Positions 54,785-64,000 of a stretch of 64,000 nucleotides of DNA are shown in pieces. Location: contig NZ_CP085530.1 in assembly GCF_020616155.1 (NCBI RefSeq), positions 1,363,501 through 1,427,500 on the forward strand, in the 5' to 3' direction. The notes under the pieces are model-generated. The model worked only from the letters and a program-made list of their open reading frames with translations, made no database searches and had not been told where the DNA came from. The stretch is from Vogesella sp. XCS3. Its GTDB lineage: Bacteria; Pseudomonadota; Gammaproteobacteria; Burkholderiales; Chromobacteriaceae. Both the position numbers and the translations under genes were made by a program. Each line of letters begins with the position of its first letter. The stretch's first letter is position 1.

Positions 54785-56047
54785 TTACCCCAGACTCAGT
54801 TTATTGGCACCCACCAGCTTGCTGTACACCGCGTACAGCGTCATGGTGGCGATCAGCAACAGGCTACCCAGCGCAGCGGCCATACCCCAGTTGATGGTGA
54901 CGTTGGTGTAAAACGCCACGTAGTAGCTCACCATCTGTTCTTCCGGGCTACCCAGCAGCGCCGGGGTAATGTAGTAGCCGATGCACATGATGAACACCAG
55001 CAGCGCCCCGGCAGCCACGCCGGCCACGGTTTGCGGGAAATAGATCTTCCAGAAAGCGGCAAACGGGTGGTCACCCAGCGAAATGGCAGCACGCATATAG
55101 GTTTGCGGGATGCTCTTCATCACGCTGTAGGCCGGCAGGATAACGAACGGCAGCAGGATGTGCACCATGGCGATGTACACGCCCACACGGTTGAACGCCA
55201 GCTGCAGCGGCTCGCCGATAATGCCCAGGTTCATCAGCGCGCTATTGATCAGGCCTTCGCGCTGCAGCAGCACAATCCACGACGCCACACGCACCAGCAC
55301 CGAGGTCCAGAACGGCAGCAGCACCAGAATCATCAGCAGGTTGCTCTTGCGCGCCGGCAGGTTGGCCAGCCAGTACGCCAGCGGGTAACCCAGCAGCAGG
55401 CAGAACACCGTCACCCAGAAGCTGATCCACAGCGTGCGGCCAAAAATACTGATGAAGGCGCGCTCTTCTTCCGGTGCCAGCTCAGGCGTACCGGCCTTGG
55501 TTTCGCGCAGGTCCAGCGAGCTGTACAGGTAGTACGGCGTCCAGCTCTTGGCGTTCTTGGCAATCACGTGCCAGTGGTCGGGGTCGCCCCAGCGCTCGTC
55601 CATCTGGATAAAACGGTCGCGCATGCTTTCGCCTGCGGCCAACTCCAGCGGCATCTTGCGCGCGGTTTTCTGGATCAGCGAACGGAAACCGCTGATGTCC
55701 ATGTTCAGGCGCTTGGCTACATCGGGTACGGTCTTGGCTTCCTTGGCGGCAGTCAGGTCGCGCGCCATGGCCTGGAAGACTTCTTCGGATGGCAGGGCGC
55801 GGCGGTCCCAGCTGGCAATCAGCTTGCTGGTAGCCGGCAGGTGGGTCACAACCTCAGGGTTATCGACGCTGCGGCCCAGCAACATGAAAATGGGCACCAG
55901 AAAGGTCAGCAGCAAGAAAATGGCCAGCGGGGCAACCAGCGCCACCGCTTTGAGCTGCTTGTTGCGGCGCTCGCGTGCCAGCTTGACGGTAAGCAACTCG
56001 CCATCGGCAGCAGTGAGCGGGGCATTCACGGTAAGGGTTTGGGACAT
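54785..56047 (-). CDS. polyamine-type ABC transporter permease (PotB/PotH-like) with long insertion
   Basis: A 420-residue permease, about 120-140 residues longer than PotB. After the first membrane helix (near residues 32-55) comes a hydrophilic region of about 140 residues (PSEEVFQAMARDLTAAKEAKTVPDVAKRLNMDISGFRS and SMRDRFIQMDERWGDPDHWHVI), probably periplasmic. Then follow five helices with an EAA loop (RAAISLGDHPFAAFWKIYFP). This long form occurs in some PotB-like permeases of betaproteobacteria. ATG 56047 is chosen by typical start; 56056 and 56068 are possible. Confidence 0.88.
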   Translation of the reverse strand: MSQTLTVNAPLTAADGELLTVKLARERRNKQLKAVALVAPLAIFLLLTFLVPIFMLLGRSVDNPEVVTHLPATSKLIASWDRRALPSEEVFQAMARDLTAAKEAKTVPDVAKRLNMDISGFRSLIQKTARKMPLELAAGESMRDRFIQMDERWGDPDHWHVIAKNAKSWTPYYLYSSLDLRETKAGTPELAPEEERAFISIFGRTLWISFWVTVFCLLLGYPLAYWLANLPARKSNLLMILVLLPFWTSVLVRVASWIVLLQREGLINSALMNLGIIGEPLQLAFNRVGVYIAMVHILLPFVILPAYSVMKSIPQTYMRAAISLGDHPFAAFWKIYFPQTVAGVAAGALLVFIMCIGYYITPALLGSPEEQMVSYYVAFYTNVTINWGMAAALGSLLLIATMTLYAVYSKLVGANKLSLG

Positions 56048-56119
56048 GGTGGGCATCACTTCCAGCAAAGTCCCGCCAGGCCGGGTAGCGAGGCGGGACG
56101 GTTCAGGCAGGGTGGCTAC

Positions 56120-57157
56120 TTAGCGGGCAGCCCAGGCATTGAAGCGCTCTTCCAGCTCTTCACCATGCTCAACCCAGAAGTTGACATCCAGGGCCAGCGC
56201 GTTTTTCAGGTTGGCAGGCCAGGTAGGCAGGTTGGTCGCAGACTTCGGATCTACCTTCTGCACGGCTTTCAGGTTGGTCGGGCCGTAAGCGATCTTGTTG
56301 GAGTACACGGCCTGGTTTTCCGGCAGGCTGGCGTGTTTGATGAAGTCCATCGCCTCTTTCAGCTTTGGCGAGCCTTTAGGCACCGCCCAGGAATCCACGT
56401 CGTATACGCTGCCAGTCCACACCACTTTCAGGTTCTTGCCTTCTTTCTGCGCGGTATCGATACGGCCGTTGTAGGCCGAGCTCATCACCACGTCACCCGA
56501 GGCCAGGAATTGCGGTGGCTGCGCACCGGCTTCCCACCACTGGATGTTCGGCTTCAGCTGGTCCAGCTTCTTGAAGGCACGATCCACACCGGCCTTGGTG
56601 GCCAGCAGCTTGTACACGTCGGCCGGCTTCACGCCGTCAGCTTGCAGTGCGAACTCCAGCGTGTACTTGGCGCCCTTGCGCAGGCCGCGTTTGCCCGGGA
56701 ATTTCTTCACGTCCCAGAAATCAGCCCAGTTCTGCGGGGCGGTTTTCAGCTTGTCGGCGTTGTAGGCCATGGCGGTGGACCACACGAAGATGCCCACACC
56801 ACACTCGGATACGGCTGGCTTCACAAAGTCGGTTTTCTTGCCCACTTTGGCCCAGTCGATCTTTTCAAACAGGCCCTCTTCGCAGCCGCGCAGCAGCTCT
56901 GGCGACTCAACCTCTACCACGTCCCAGCTCACCTTCTTGGCGTCGACCATGGCCTTGATCTTGGCCATTTCGCCGTTGTAGTCACCCGCGGTGATCTTGT
57001 TGCCGGTCGCTTTTTCAAAGGTCTGGTAGTAGGCCACGGTCTGGGCGTCCTTATTGGCACCACCGAAAGAAATCACGGTGATGTCTTTGGCCATAGCCGG
57101 GGCAGCCAGCGCAACAGCAACAGACAGGGCCAACAGGCGTGGGGTGTTTTTGTTCAT
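56120..57157 (-). CDS. polyamine-type periplasmic substrate-binding protein (PotD-like)
   Basis: About 345 residues with a signal peptide (MNKNTPRLLALSVAVALAAPAMA). The binding fold starts KDITVISFGGANKDAQ, has the VSWDVVEVESPELLRGCEEG hinge region, NADKLKTAPQNWADFWDV near 130 and VPKGSPKLKEAMDFIKHAS near 255. It matches the spermidine/putrescine family; ligand specificity is not readable. GAGGAG lies eight bases before this ATG and only two before an upstream in-frame ATG, so the downstream start is preferred (one-base uncertainty in the exact position). Confidence 0.9.
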   Translation of the reverse strand: MNKNTPRLLALSVAVALAAPAMAKDITVISFGGANKDAQTVAYYQTFEKATGNKITAGDYNGEMAKIKAMVDAKKVSWDVVEVESPELLRGCEEGLFEKIDWAKVGKKTDFVKPAVSECGVGIFVWSTAMAYNADKLKTAPQNWADFWDVKKFPGKRGLRKGAKYTLEFALQADGVKPADVYKLLATKAGVDRAFKKLDQLKPNIQWWEAGAQPPQFLASGDVVMSSAYNGRIDTAQKEGKNLKVVWTGSVYDVDSWAVPKGSPKLKEAMDFIKHASLPENQAVYSNKIAYGPTNLKAVQKVDPKSATNLPTWPANLKNALALDVNFWVEHGEELEERFNAWAAR

Positions 57158-57225
57158 AGTCATAACTCCTCTGGGGATATCGCTTTGCAGGACGTTGAAA
57201 GCGCCCGTGTGGTCGGGCTTTTTAT

Positions 57226-58344
57226 TTAGTGTGTGTAAACCGAGGCATCCAGCGCGCGAATGTCGCGTGCCATCCAGCCAATATCCAGCTTGTCGCCTAC
57301 CTTCCAGCTGCTATCGAGCTCGCCGGCAGGCACTTTCACCATGAAGCCGCTCTGCCCTGCTACATCCAGGCGCAGGCGTACGTGGTCGCCGAAATAGATG
57401 AACTCGGCCAGGCGGGCCTGCAGGCGGTTTTCGCAGGCTTCGGCGTGGCGGTTCAGGCGCACGCGCTCCGGGCGAATCGACATGGAGGTGGCTTCGCCAG
57501 GCTGGCCGACGCAGACAGCGGCAGCCTGGACGGTATCGCCGTTACCCAAGCGTACGGTGCAGTGCTGGTCTTGCACCGCCAGCACTTCGCCGTGCAGGGT
57601 GTTGTTTTCGCCAATGAAGTTGGCCACAAACGAGTTCACCGGCTTTTCGTACAGCACGTTGGCCGCATCGATCTGCTGGATGATGCCGTCCTTGAACACC
57701 GCCACGCGGTCGGACATGGTCAGCGCCTCGCCCTGGTCGTGGGTAACGTACACCACGGTAATGCCCAGGTTTTCGTGGATATGCTTGATCTCCAGCTGCA
57801 TGTGCTCACGCAGCTGCTTGTCCAGCGCGCCCAGCGGCTCGTCCATCAGCACCAGCTGCGGCTCGAATACCAGCGCACGCGCCAGTGCCACGCGCTGCTG
57901 CTGGCCACCGGACATCTGGCCGGGGTAACGGTTGGCCAGCGCGTCGAGCTTCACCATGCCCAGCGCTTTCTTCACGCGGTCGGCAATGTCGGATTTGCTC
58001 ATCTTGCGAATGGTCAGCGGGTAGGCCAGGTTTTCCGCCACGGTCATGTGCGGGAACAGCGCGTAGTTCTGGAACACCATGCCGATGTTGCGCTTGTGCG
58101 GCGGCACGTGGTTCAGCAGCTTGTCGCCCAGACGGATCTCGCCGTGGGTGGGGGTTTCGAAACCGGCCAGCATCATCAGGCAGGTGGTTTTGCCGGAACC
58201 GGACGGCCCGAGCATGGTGAGGAATTCGCCTTTGCGAATATCCAGGTCCAGATTCTTGACGATCAGTGACGCGCCATCGTAGCTCTTCTGTACACCGCGA
58301 AAGCTGACAAGGGTGTCGGAGGCCGTGTGTTTCTCGCTCATCAT
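57226..58344 (-). CDS. polyamine-type ABC transporter ATP-binding protein (PotA-like)
   Basis: A 372-residue ATPase. Walker A is GPSGSGKTT near residue 44, Q-loop VFQNYALFPH near 90, signature MSGGQQQRVALARAL near 142, and Walker B LVLMDEPLGALD near 166. A C-terminal TOBE domain follows from about 245 (VAQ... SIRPERVRLN). It is first in the operon, followed by the binding protein and two permeases. Confidence 0.93.
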   Translation of the reverse strand: MMSEKHTASDTLVSFRGVQKSYDGASLIVKNLDLDIRKGEFLTMLGPSGSGKTTCLMMLAGFETPTHGEIRLGDKLLNHVPPHKRNIGMVFQNYALFPHMTVAENLAYPLTIRKMSKSDIADRVKKALGMVKLDALANRYPGQMSGGQQQRVALARALVFEPQLVLMDEPLGALDKQLREHMQLEIKHIHENLGITVVYVTHDQGEALTMSDRVAVFKDGIIQQIDAANVLYEKPVNSFVANFIGENNTLHGEVLAVQDQHCTVRLGNGDTVQAAAVCVGQPGEATSMSIRPERVRLNRHAEACENRLQARLAEFIYFGDHVRLRLDVAGQSGFMVKVPAGELDSSWKVGDKLDIGWMARDIRALDASVYTH

Positions 58345-58713
58345 GTCCTTCCTGATAGTTCCGCCTGGCGGAATGTTGTTTCAGTTTTTATCAGATTAAC
58401 CAGCATCAAAACCGAAGTAAAGCGTGCTGGCTTGCGCCAGCCGGCCGGTTTGTCCCCCTGTCTCTGTGTACAGGTGTCCATTAATTTAATCGCCCCGTTT
58501 AATAAAACAAACTACCTGGACATGCTTTTTCGAAAAAGGAATAAGCATTGAAGCCAGGCAAAGACAGCAGGCACTTTTCCAGTGCATGCAATTGGGATTT
58601 ATTGAGATGAATATGCGCGATTACCCGGTCACGCCGCATGGAAATGCACCAAATGGCACCGCCATTGCACCGTGATGTCAAACAGTTGTTTGTCGTATCG
58701 TCACAACAAAAAA
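58345..58713. other. intergenic region upstream of the ABC transporter operon
   Basis: No convincing gene. It is AT-richer in the middle (58480-58560) and must hold the promoter for the minus-strand ABC operon, though I could not place hexamers with confidence. A 60-codon minus-strand frame exists but lacks a ribosome site and family features. Confidence 0.5.
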
Positions 58714-58735
58714 AAGCCGACCTTACGGTCGGCTT
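58714..58735 (-). terminator. terminator of the NAD-glutamate dehydrogenase gene
   Basis: AAGCCGACC (58714-58722) pairs with GGTCGGCTT (58727-58735) around TTAC. The minus strand then runs into eight T bases, 24 bases past the gene's stop. Confidence 0.92.
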
Positions 58736-58758
58736 GAAGGGAGTAATGCGAAAACGGC

Positions 58759-61700
58759 TTAGGCGAGCAGGTGGTTGTTCAGTTCGCGCATGCCGGCAGA
58801 CAGCATGGCCAGGTCCAGCGTCTCAAAAGACTGCAGCTCGGCAAACATCTGCTGGCAGGCTTCCACCTCGGCCGCACGCTGCTGCAGCCACTGGCTGACA
58901 AAGCCGGCGTCTTGCGACACGGACAGCGCGCGCTGGGTCAGCGAGCGATGCTGGCGGTACAGGTCGTCACGCAGCGCGCTGCGTGCCAGCGATTGCCAGC
59001 GGTTGTCGCGCGGCAGCTGGGTGATGGCGGCACGCAGCCAGTCCAGCTGCAGATCGCGGCCCAGTTGCAGGTAGTTGGCCGCAATGTCTTCCAGCGCCAG
59101 CTCGCCCTCTTCGCCGATCTCGATCAGGTCCATCAGCGGCACAGCAAACTCCAGGCGCGCCAGTACACTGGCCAGCTCGGCCGGTACGTTTGGCTGCGTC
59201 AGGCGTTTTTCCAGACGCGCTACCTGCGGGTAGGTATCTGCGCTGATCAGCTGTGGCAGCTTGGCCAGCAGGGCTTGTACCTTGTCGGCAAACTGCGCGA
59301 TGGTGGCCTCTACCGAGCCGGCGACACGGCGGTTACGCAGTACCCAGCGCACCACGCGCTCTACCAGGGTACGCACCATCACCATCATTTCTACTTGCAG
59401 GTCGGCCGACACCAAGTTGTCCAGGCTTTCGATGCGGGTCCACAGGCTTTCGGCATCAAATACGCGGCTGGCAATCCAGAATGCGCGGGTGATGTCGGCA
59501 GCCGAGAACGACGACTCTTCCTGCATGCGGAACACGAAGGTGGTGCCCATGCGGTTGATGATCAGGTTGGCCAGCTGGTTGGCGATGATCTCGCGCTTCA
59601 GGTGGTGCTTCTGCATGGCATCGCCAAAACGCTGCTGCAGCGGTTTCGGGAAGTAGTTCACCAGCACCGGCAGGAAGTCTGCGTCATCCGGCACGTCGGT
59701 CTTCAGGATGGCCTGGTCCAGCGAGATCTTGCTGTACGCCAGCAGTACGGCCACTTCTGGCGGCGTCAGGCCCTGGCGTGCCAGTCGACGCTCGTTGATC
59801 TGCGTGTCGGACGGCAGGTACTCGATCTCGCGGTTCAGTTCGCCGGTTTTTTCCATGTGCGTGATCATGCGCGAGTGGGTGCTCAGCATGGACGCGGCAT
59901 GGCTGCGGTTTACTGCCAGAATCTGGGTCTGCAGGTAGTTGTTGCGCAGTACCAGGTGGCCCACTTCTTCGGTCATCTCGGCCAGCAGGTCATTACGCTG
60001 TTTCAGCGTCATGTCGCCGGCTTGCATTACCGCGCCCACCAGGATCTTGATGTTCACTTCGTGGTCGGAGCAATCCACACCGGCGGAGTTGTCGATAGCG
60101 TCGGTGCAGATGCGGCCGCCAGCCAGCGCAAACTCTACGCGGCCCAGCTGGGTGCACGTCAGGTTACCGCCTTCGGCTACCACTTTGACCTGCAGCTGGT
60201 TACCGTTGACACGTACCGGGTCGCACGCGCGGTCGCGGGCGTCGGCGTGGCTCTGGGTAGACGCCTTCACATAGGTACCGATACCGCCGTTGTACAGCAG
60301 GTCGGCTTTGGCCTTGAGCAGCTCGTGGATCAGCTCGTTCGGTGCCATGCTGTCCTTGTCGGTTTCCAGCCAGGCTTTAACTTCCGGCGACAGCGGGATG
60401 GACTTGGCGGAACGCTCGAAAATGCCGCCACCTTGCGAGATCAGCTCGCGGTTGTAGTCCGCCCAGCTGGAGCGCGGCAGGTTGAACAGGCGGGCGCGCT
60501 CGGCAAAGCTGGCCGCAGCGTTTGGCGTCGGGTCCAGGAAGATGTGCAGGTGGTTGAACGCAGCTTTCAGGCAGATGTGTTCGGACAGCAGCATGCCGTT
60601 ACCGAATACGTCACCAGCCATGTCACCGATACCGATCACGCTGAAATCCTGCTCCTGGGTGTTGATGCCCAGGTGGCGGAAGTGGCGCTTCACCGACTCC
60701 CACGCGCCGCGGGCGGTAATGCCCATGCCTTTGTGGTCGTAACCGGCAGAACCACCGGATGCAAACGCGTCGCCCAGCCAGAAGCCGTAGGCTTCGGAGA
60801 TGCTGTTGGCGATGTCGGAGAAGGTTGCGGTGCCCTTGTCGGCAGCCACCACCAGGTACGGGTCATCCGGGTCCAGGCGACGCACGTCGGCCGGCGGCAC
60901 GATCTGACCGTTCACCAGGTTGTCGGTCACGTCCAGCAGTGCGGAAATGAAAGTCTTGTAGCTGGCGATACCTTCGGCCATGAAGGCTTCACGGTCGCTT
61001 GGTGCCGGCAGTTGCTTGCCGACGAAACCGCCCTTGGAACCCATCGGTACGATCACCGAGTTCTTCACCATCTGGGCTTTTACCAGGCCCAGTACTTCGG
61101 TGCGGAAGTCTTCCATGCGGTCGGACCAGCGCAGGCCGCCACGGGCCACTTTGGAGCCGCGCAGGTGCACGCCTTCCACACGCGGGCTGTATACCCAGAT
61201 CTCGAACATCGGGCGCGGCTGCGGCAGGAAGGAAATCAGGTTGGATTCCAGCTTGAACGACGCGTAAGACTTGAATTCGCCGGTTTTGTCTTTCTGCCAG
61301 AAGTTGGTACGGCGGGTCGCCAGGATCACCTGCAGGAAGCCGTTCAGGATGCGGTCTTCGTCCAGGTTGGCCACGCCGTCCAGCAGGTCTTTCAGCTCTT
61401 CCTGCAAGGCGGCAGCACGCGCGTCGTCAAACGCGGCAGGGTGCAGGCGGGCAGCAAACAGCTGTACCAGGCGACGGGTGATTTCCGGGTAGTGCGCTAC
61501 GCAGTTTTCGATATAGGTCTGGCTGAAGGTCAGGCCGCCCTGGCGCAGGTACTTGGCCAGTGCACGCACCAGCGTGATTTCACGCCAGTCCAGGCCAGCC
61601 ACCACGGCCAGACGGTTGAAGCCATCGTTTTCGCAGTCTTTGGCAAACACGCGCGACAGCAGTGCCTGGAAGTTTTTCTGTACAGCTTCATCCTGCATGG

Positions 61701-63561
61701 ATTCCGCAGCGCCACCCAGCTCCAGGCCGAAGTCGCTTACCCATACGGTGCCGTCGTTCAGCTCGATGCGGTACGGGTGCTCGTCGCGCACCTGTACGCC
61801 CATGTTTTCCAGGATAGGCAGGCTGGCAGACAGGCCTAGCGGCTCGCCACCACGGAACAGCTTCAGGTTGAAGCCCTGGCCACGGTGGAAGGCACGATAC
61901 AGCTTCATGGTCAGGCCGTGGCTGGCAGCGGCCTCTTCGATCAGCTGGATATCCAGCACGGCGTTGCGCGCGGCAAACTCTTCACGGTAAGCCACCGGGA
62001 AGGCACCACGGTAACGGTTGAACAGCAAGTTGCCCTTCTCTTCACCGTGCGCTTCGATCAGCAGGTGGTGCAGCTCTTCCTGCCAGCCGCGTACCACGCG
62101 GGCGATGTCGGTTTCCAGTTCCTGGGTACGGAACTGCGGCAGATGGCCGCCCTGGGTGCGGATAATGTAATGCACACGCGCCAGGGTGCTATCGCTGATC
62201 TGCACGCTGAATTCGGCCGACGCGCCATTAAAGGCATTCATCAGCACGCGCTCGATTTTCAGGCGGATTTCGGTATTGAAGCTGTCACGAGGCACAAACA
62301 CCAGGCAGCTTACATAACGATGGTAGCGGTCGGTACGTGTGTACAGGCGCACACGCGGGCGCTCCTGCAGGTTCACGATACCTTCCACGATAGGGGTCAG
62401 GGTTTCTGCCGGGATTTCGAACAGCTCGTCACGCGGGTAGCTTTCCAGCACAAAACCCAGGGTCTTGGCTTTGTAGCTGTTGTCTACGTAATCGCAAGCG
62501 GATACCACGTGGGCTACTTTTTCACGCAGCAGCGGGATGTCTTTCGGCGACTGCTGGTAAGCGCTGGCGGTATACAAGCCCAGGAAGCGGCGTTCGCCAA
62601 CAACTTCGCCCTTGCTGTTGAAGCGCTTGATGCCGACAAAGTCCATGTAGGCGGAGCGATGCAGCACCGAGCGGGACTGCGATTTGTTCAGGATCAGCAA
62701 CTGCGGCTGGTGCGCCAGTTCGCGCAGGTCTTGCGGCAGCGCCTCGAAGCTCTCGGAATACTCTTTATTACCCTGGTCTTTCAGGAAGCCCAGGCCGGAG
62801 TTCTTCACGATCTTCAGGCTGTCTTTGCCGTCACGCTTCACCAGGTCGTAATCGCAGTAACCCATGAAGATGAAATGGTTGGCCGCCATCCAGTCCAGGA
62901 AGGCTACCGCTTCGGCGGCTTCGCGCTCGCGCTCGCCCTTGATGGCGGCCAGGTCGGCGCGCAGGGCGGCAACCACTTCGCGCATCTGCGGCTCGTCGTC
63001 TACCACGCGGCGCAGGTAGGACAGCACGTCGTTCAGGTCGGCTTGCAGTGCCTTGAGCACGGCCGGGTCGCTGACGCGATCCACCTGCACGTGAATAAAG
63101 GATTCCAGCGGCAGGCTGCGGTCTTCGGTGCGTTTGAATTCGGCAATCACGCCGTCTGCATTGCGGCCAACCGACAGTACCGGGTGTACCAGCAGGTGCA
63201 GGTTCAGGTTGTGGCGTGCCAGCAGCATGGCGACCGAGTCGATCAGGAACGGCATGTCATCGTTCGCGATCTCGATCACGGTGTGGGTGCTCTGCCAGCC
63301 GTCACGCTCGAAATCGGGGTTGTAAATACGGGCCTTGGCCTGGCCTGGCGCGCGCTTCTTGGCGAATTCGAAATGCGCCATGGCTGCGCCGAACAGATCC
63401 AGCGGCGAGAAGCTTTTCAGGTCTTCGTGTTCGGTTTCTTCAAAGTAAAGCGGCACAAAGGACCCCAGACTTGCGGCGTCCTGGCTGGACAGCTTCTGCT
63501 CTGCTACCGCCTGGATATCAGCAATCAGGCTCAGAAATTCAGTCTTGTTGGTAAGCGACAT
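58759..63561 (-). CDS. gdhB: NAD-dependent glutamate dehydrogenase, large (about 180 kDa) type
   Basis: A 1,600-residue enzyme oxidising glutamate to 2-oxoglutarate with NAD, used for amino-acid catabolism. The N-terminal half has ACT-like regulatory parts (FLDWMAANHFIFMGYCDYDLV near 225). The catalytic domain contains GGLRWSDRMEDFRTEVLGLVKAQ, the reactive lysine in VPMGSKGGFVGK near 842, and GSAGYDHKGMGITARGAWE near 945. A long helical C-terminus follows. ATG 63561 matches the family start; an in-frame start at 63624 would add 21 unlikely residues. Upstream of the gene a promoter region is AT-rich. The symbol follows usage for this family in some bacteria; others write gdh2. Confidence 0.95.
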   Translation of the reverse strand: MSLTNKTEFLSLIADIQAVAEQKLSSQDAASLGSFVPLYFEETEHEDLKSFSPLDLFGAAMAHFEFAKKRAPGQAKARIYNPDFERDGWQSTHTVIEIANDDMPFLIDSVAMLLARHNLNLHLLVHPVLSVGRNADGVIAEFKRTEDRSLPLESFIHVQVDRVSDPAVLKALQADLNDVLSYLRRVVDDEPQMREVVAALRADLAAIKGEREREAAEAVAFLDWMAANHFIFMGYCDYDLVKRDGKDSLKIVKNSGLGFLKDQGNKEYSESFEALPQDLRELAHQPQLLILNKSQSRSVLHRSAYMDFVGIKRFNSKGEVVGERRFLGLYTASAYQQSPKDIPLLREKVAHVVSACDYVDNSYKAKTLGFVLESYPRDELFEIPAETLTPIVEGIVNLQERPRVRLYTRTDRYHRYVSCLVFVPRDSFNTEIRLKIERVLMNAFNGASAEFSVQISDSTLARVHYIIRTQGGHLPQFRTQELETDIARVVRGWQEELHHLLIEAHGEEKGNLLFNRYRGAFPVAYREEFAARNAVLDIQLIEEAAASHGLTMKLYRAFHRGQGFNLKLFRGGEPLGLSASLPILENMGVQVRDEHPYRIELNDGTVWVSDFGLELGGAAESMQDEAVQKNFQALLSRVFAKDCENDGFNRLAVVAGLDWREITLVRALAKYLRQGGLTFSQTYIENCVAHYPEITRRLVQLFAARLHPAAFDDARAAALQEELKDLLDGVANLDEDRILNGFLQVILATRRTNFWQKDKTGEFKSYASFKLESNLISFLPQPRPMFEIWVYSPRVEGVHLRGSKVARGGLRWSDRMEDFRTEVLGLVKAQMVKNSVIVPMGSKGGFVGKQLPAPSDREAFMAEGIASYKTFISALLDVTDNLVNGQIVPPADVRRLDPDDPYLVVAADKGTATFSDIANSISEAYGFWLGDAFASGGSAGYDHKGMGITARGAWESVKRHFRHLGINTQEQDFSVIGIGDMAGDVFGNGMLLSEHICLKAAFNHLHIFLDPTPNAAASFAERARLFNLPRSSWADYNRELISQGGGIFERSAKSIPLSPEVKAWLETDKDSMAPNELIHELLKAKADLLYNGGIGTYVKASTQSHADARDRACDPVRVNGNQLQVKVVAEGGNLTCTQLGRVEFALAGGRICTDAIDNSAGVDCSDHEVNIKILVGAVMQAGDMTLKQRNDLLAEMTEEVGHLVLRNNYLQTQILAVNRSHAASMLSTHSRMITHMEKTGELNREIEYLPSDTQINERRLARQGLTPPEVAVLLAYSKISLDQAILKTDVPDDADFLPVLVNYFPKPLQQRFGDAMQKHHLKREIIANQLANLIINRMGTTFVFRMQEESSFSAADITRAFWIASRVFDAESLWTRIESLDNLVSADLQVEMMVMVRTLVERVVRWVLRNRRVAGSVEATIAQFADKVQALLAKLPQLISADTYPQVARLEKRLTQPNVPAELASVLARLEFAVPLMDLIEIGEEGELALEDIAANYLQLGRDLQLDWLRAAITQLPRDNRWQSLARSALRDDLYRQHRSLTQRALSVSQDAGFVSQWLQQRAAEVEACQQMFAELQSFETLDLAMLSAGMRELNNHLLA

Positions 63562-64000
63562 GTTGCTTCTCGTATTTGTTTTGGGAACACAGGTGTTGTG
63601 TGAGCGCATTGTAAGAGCGCCCACACCCTAGGGATTTCCTTATTGCGACATGCTCGTACACATTCAATAACCGCACTGCACAATGACAAGTACTTGCGCA
63701 GCGGGAAATTGACAAATCGTGCACTTTTTGCCTTATAGCAATGCGACGGCAAATTACAAAATGAATATGCGTAAAAAACAGGCTTTTTTGCAAAAATTCA
63801 CGACAAGCCACTGTATCTAAAGACATTTCCCTCCTGAACAAAAAGACAGTAGAATTCGCCCCCCGCACGCAAGCCCAAGCAACCGTGCAGCCAGCGCATT
63901 GTGCCTGCTGCCGCTTGCGTGCAAAGATTTCGCCGTCCCCCACAGAGGGGGTGCGAAAACAACAATATTGCAAACAAGGCAAGGCCTGCACCAGGCCCGT
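63562..64000. other. AT-rich region upstream of gdh, to the right edge
   Basis: No gene I can support. It contains the promoter of the minus-strand dehydrogenase, a plausible plus-strand promoter at 63709-63738, several A/T runs near 63760-63800, and a small hairpin CCCCC-ACAGA-GGGGG near 63937-63951. The absence of coding signal over 439 bases suggests a double-promoter or regulatory spacer before the next gene beyond the window. Confidence 0.5.
63709..63738 (+). promoter_or_regulatory. possible plus-strand sigma-70 promoter
   Basis: TTGACA (63709-63714) and TTATAG (63733-63738) separated by 18 bases. The -35 is perfect, the -10 weak. It would drive transcription to the right, away from gdh, into the region beyond the window edge. 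Confidence 0.4.

Noticed and set aside
58499..58681. Possible 60-residue minus-strand gene
   Set aside because: It begins at TTG with no ribosome site and has no recognisable features; it overlaps the probable promoter region.
58771..61839. A 1,022-codon open frame opposite the glutamate dehydrogenase gene
   Set aside because: It is the antisense of a strongly conserved gene; its residues are low-complexity Q/V/H/R-rich, as expected from the complement of GC-rich codons. Similar antisense frames at 19090-21129 and 55031-57229 are rejected for the same reason.
63764..63820. Short plus-strand frame starting MNMRKK as a leader peptide
   Set aside because: About 19 codons with no terminator-antiterminator structure or downstream gene visible in the window.
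63539..63991. 150-codon minus-strand frame at the right edge
   Set aside because: It overlaps the dehydrogenase start, has no ribosome site, and its residues look like untranslated upstream sequence.

Overview
The window is GC-rich chromosomal DNA from a betaproteobacterium. Gene content (NsrR-controlled hmp, tRNA-Gly/Cys cluster beside pgsA-uvrC, large NAD-glutamate dehydrogenase, phnW/phnX with a fused phosphonate permease) and protein style point to Neisseriales, most likely Chromobacteriaceae (Vogesella/Aquitalea/Chromobacterium-like). The genus is inferred from general knowledge, not from a search.

Layout. 1-5.2 kb: a 2-aminoethylphosphonate uptake and degradation operon (ATPase end, fused permease, phnW, phnX, FAD aminophosphonate oxidoreductase). 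5.2-13.2 kb: secreted nuclease, DUF945 protein, AraC regulator with divergent EamA exporter, PAP2 phosphatase, then a PepSY / cytochrome b561 / two-component operon. 13.2-20.6 kb: YciH, a LysR-hydrolase pair divergent from Old Yellow Enzyme and NfsB, then a compact cassette of VOC protein, orphan betaine-type binding protein, RidA-like protein and MFS transporter. 20.6-23.4 kb: a second MFS transporter and a phytase-like secreted esterase.

23.6-31.5 kb is an AT-richer accessory island. It carries an integrase beside tRNA-Leu(UAA), a divergent regulatory switch with a strong palindromic operator, an ssDNA-binding-like protein and a HUH replication endonuclease cut short by an IS5-family element. 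A second identical IS copy lies 1 kb away. Neither copy has matching flanking target duplications, and gene fragments abut three of the four IS ends, so the left half of the island looks rebuilt by IS-driven deletion.

31.5-64 kb returns to core genome: thiolase, NsrR and flavohaemoglobin (with two NsrR-type operators), a tRNA operon (five tRNA-Gly on a 101-bp period, then tRNA-Cys), pgsA, uvrC, guaB, regulators, hslO with an HslV-like protein, a CBS/nucleotidyltransferase-exonuclease pair, radC, coaBC-dut-GGDEF, a polyamine-type ABC transporter and gdh.

The most striking unexplained signal is a short interspersed sequence, GCGGCCAACC (fuller form GCGGCCAACCTT), counted by eye in 26 exact copies on both strands. 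It occurs inside genes and between them, sometimes as inverted pairs forming terminator-like hairpins, and it is absent from the island. It behaves like a DNA-uptake-type genome signature.
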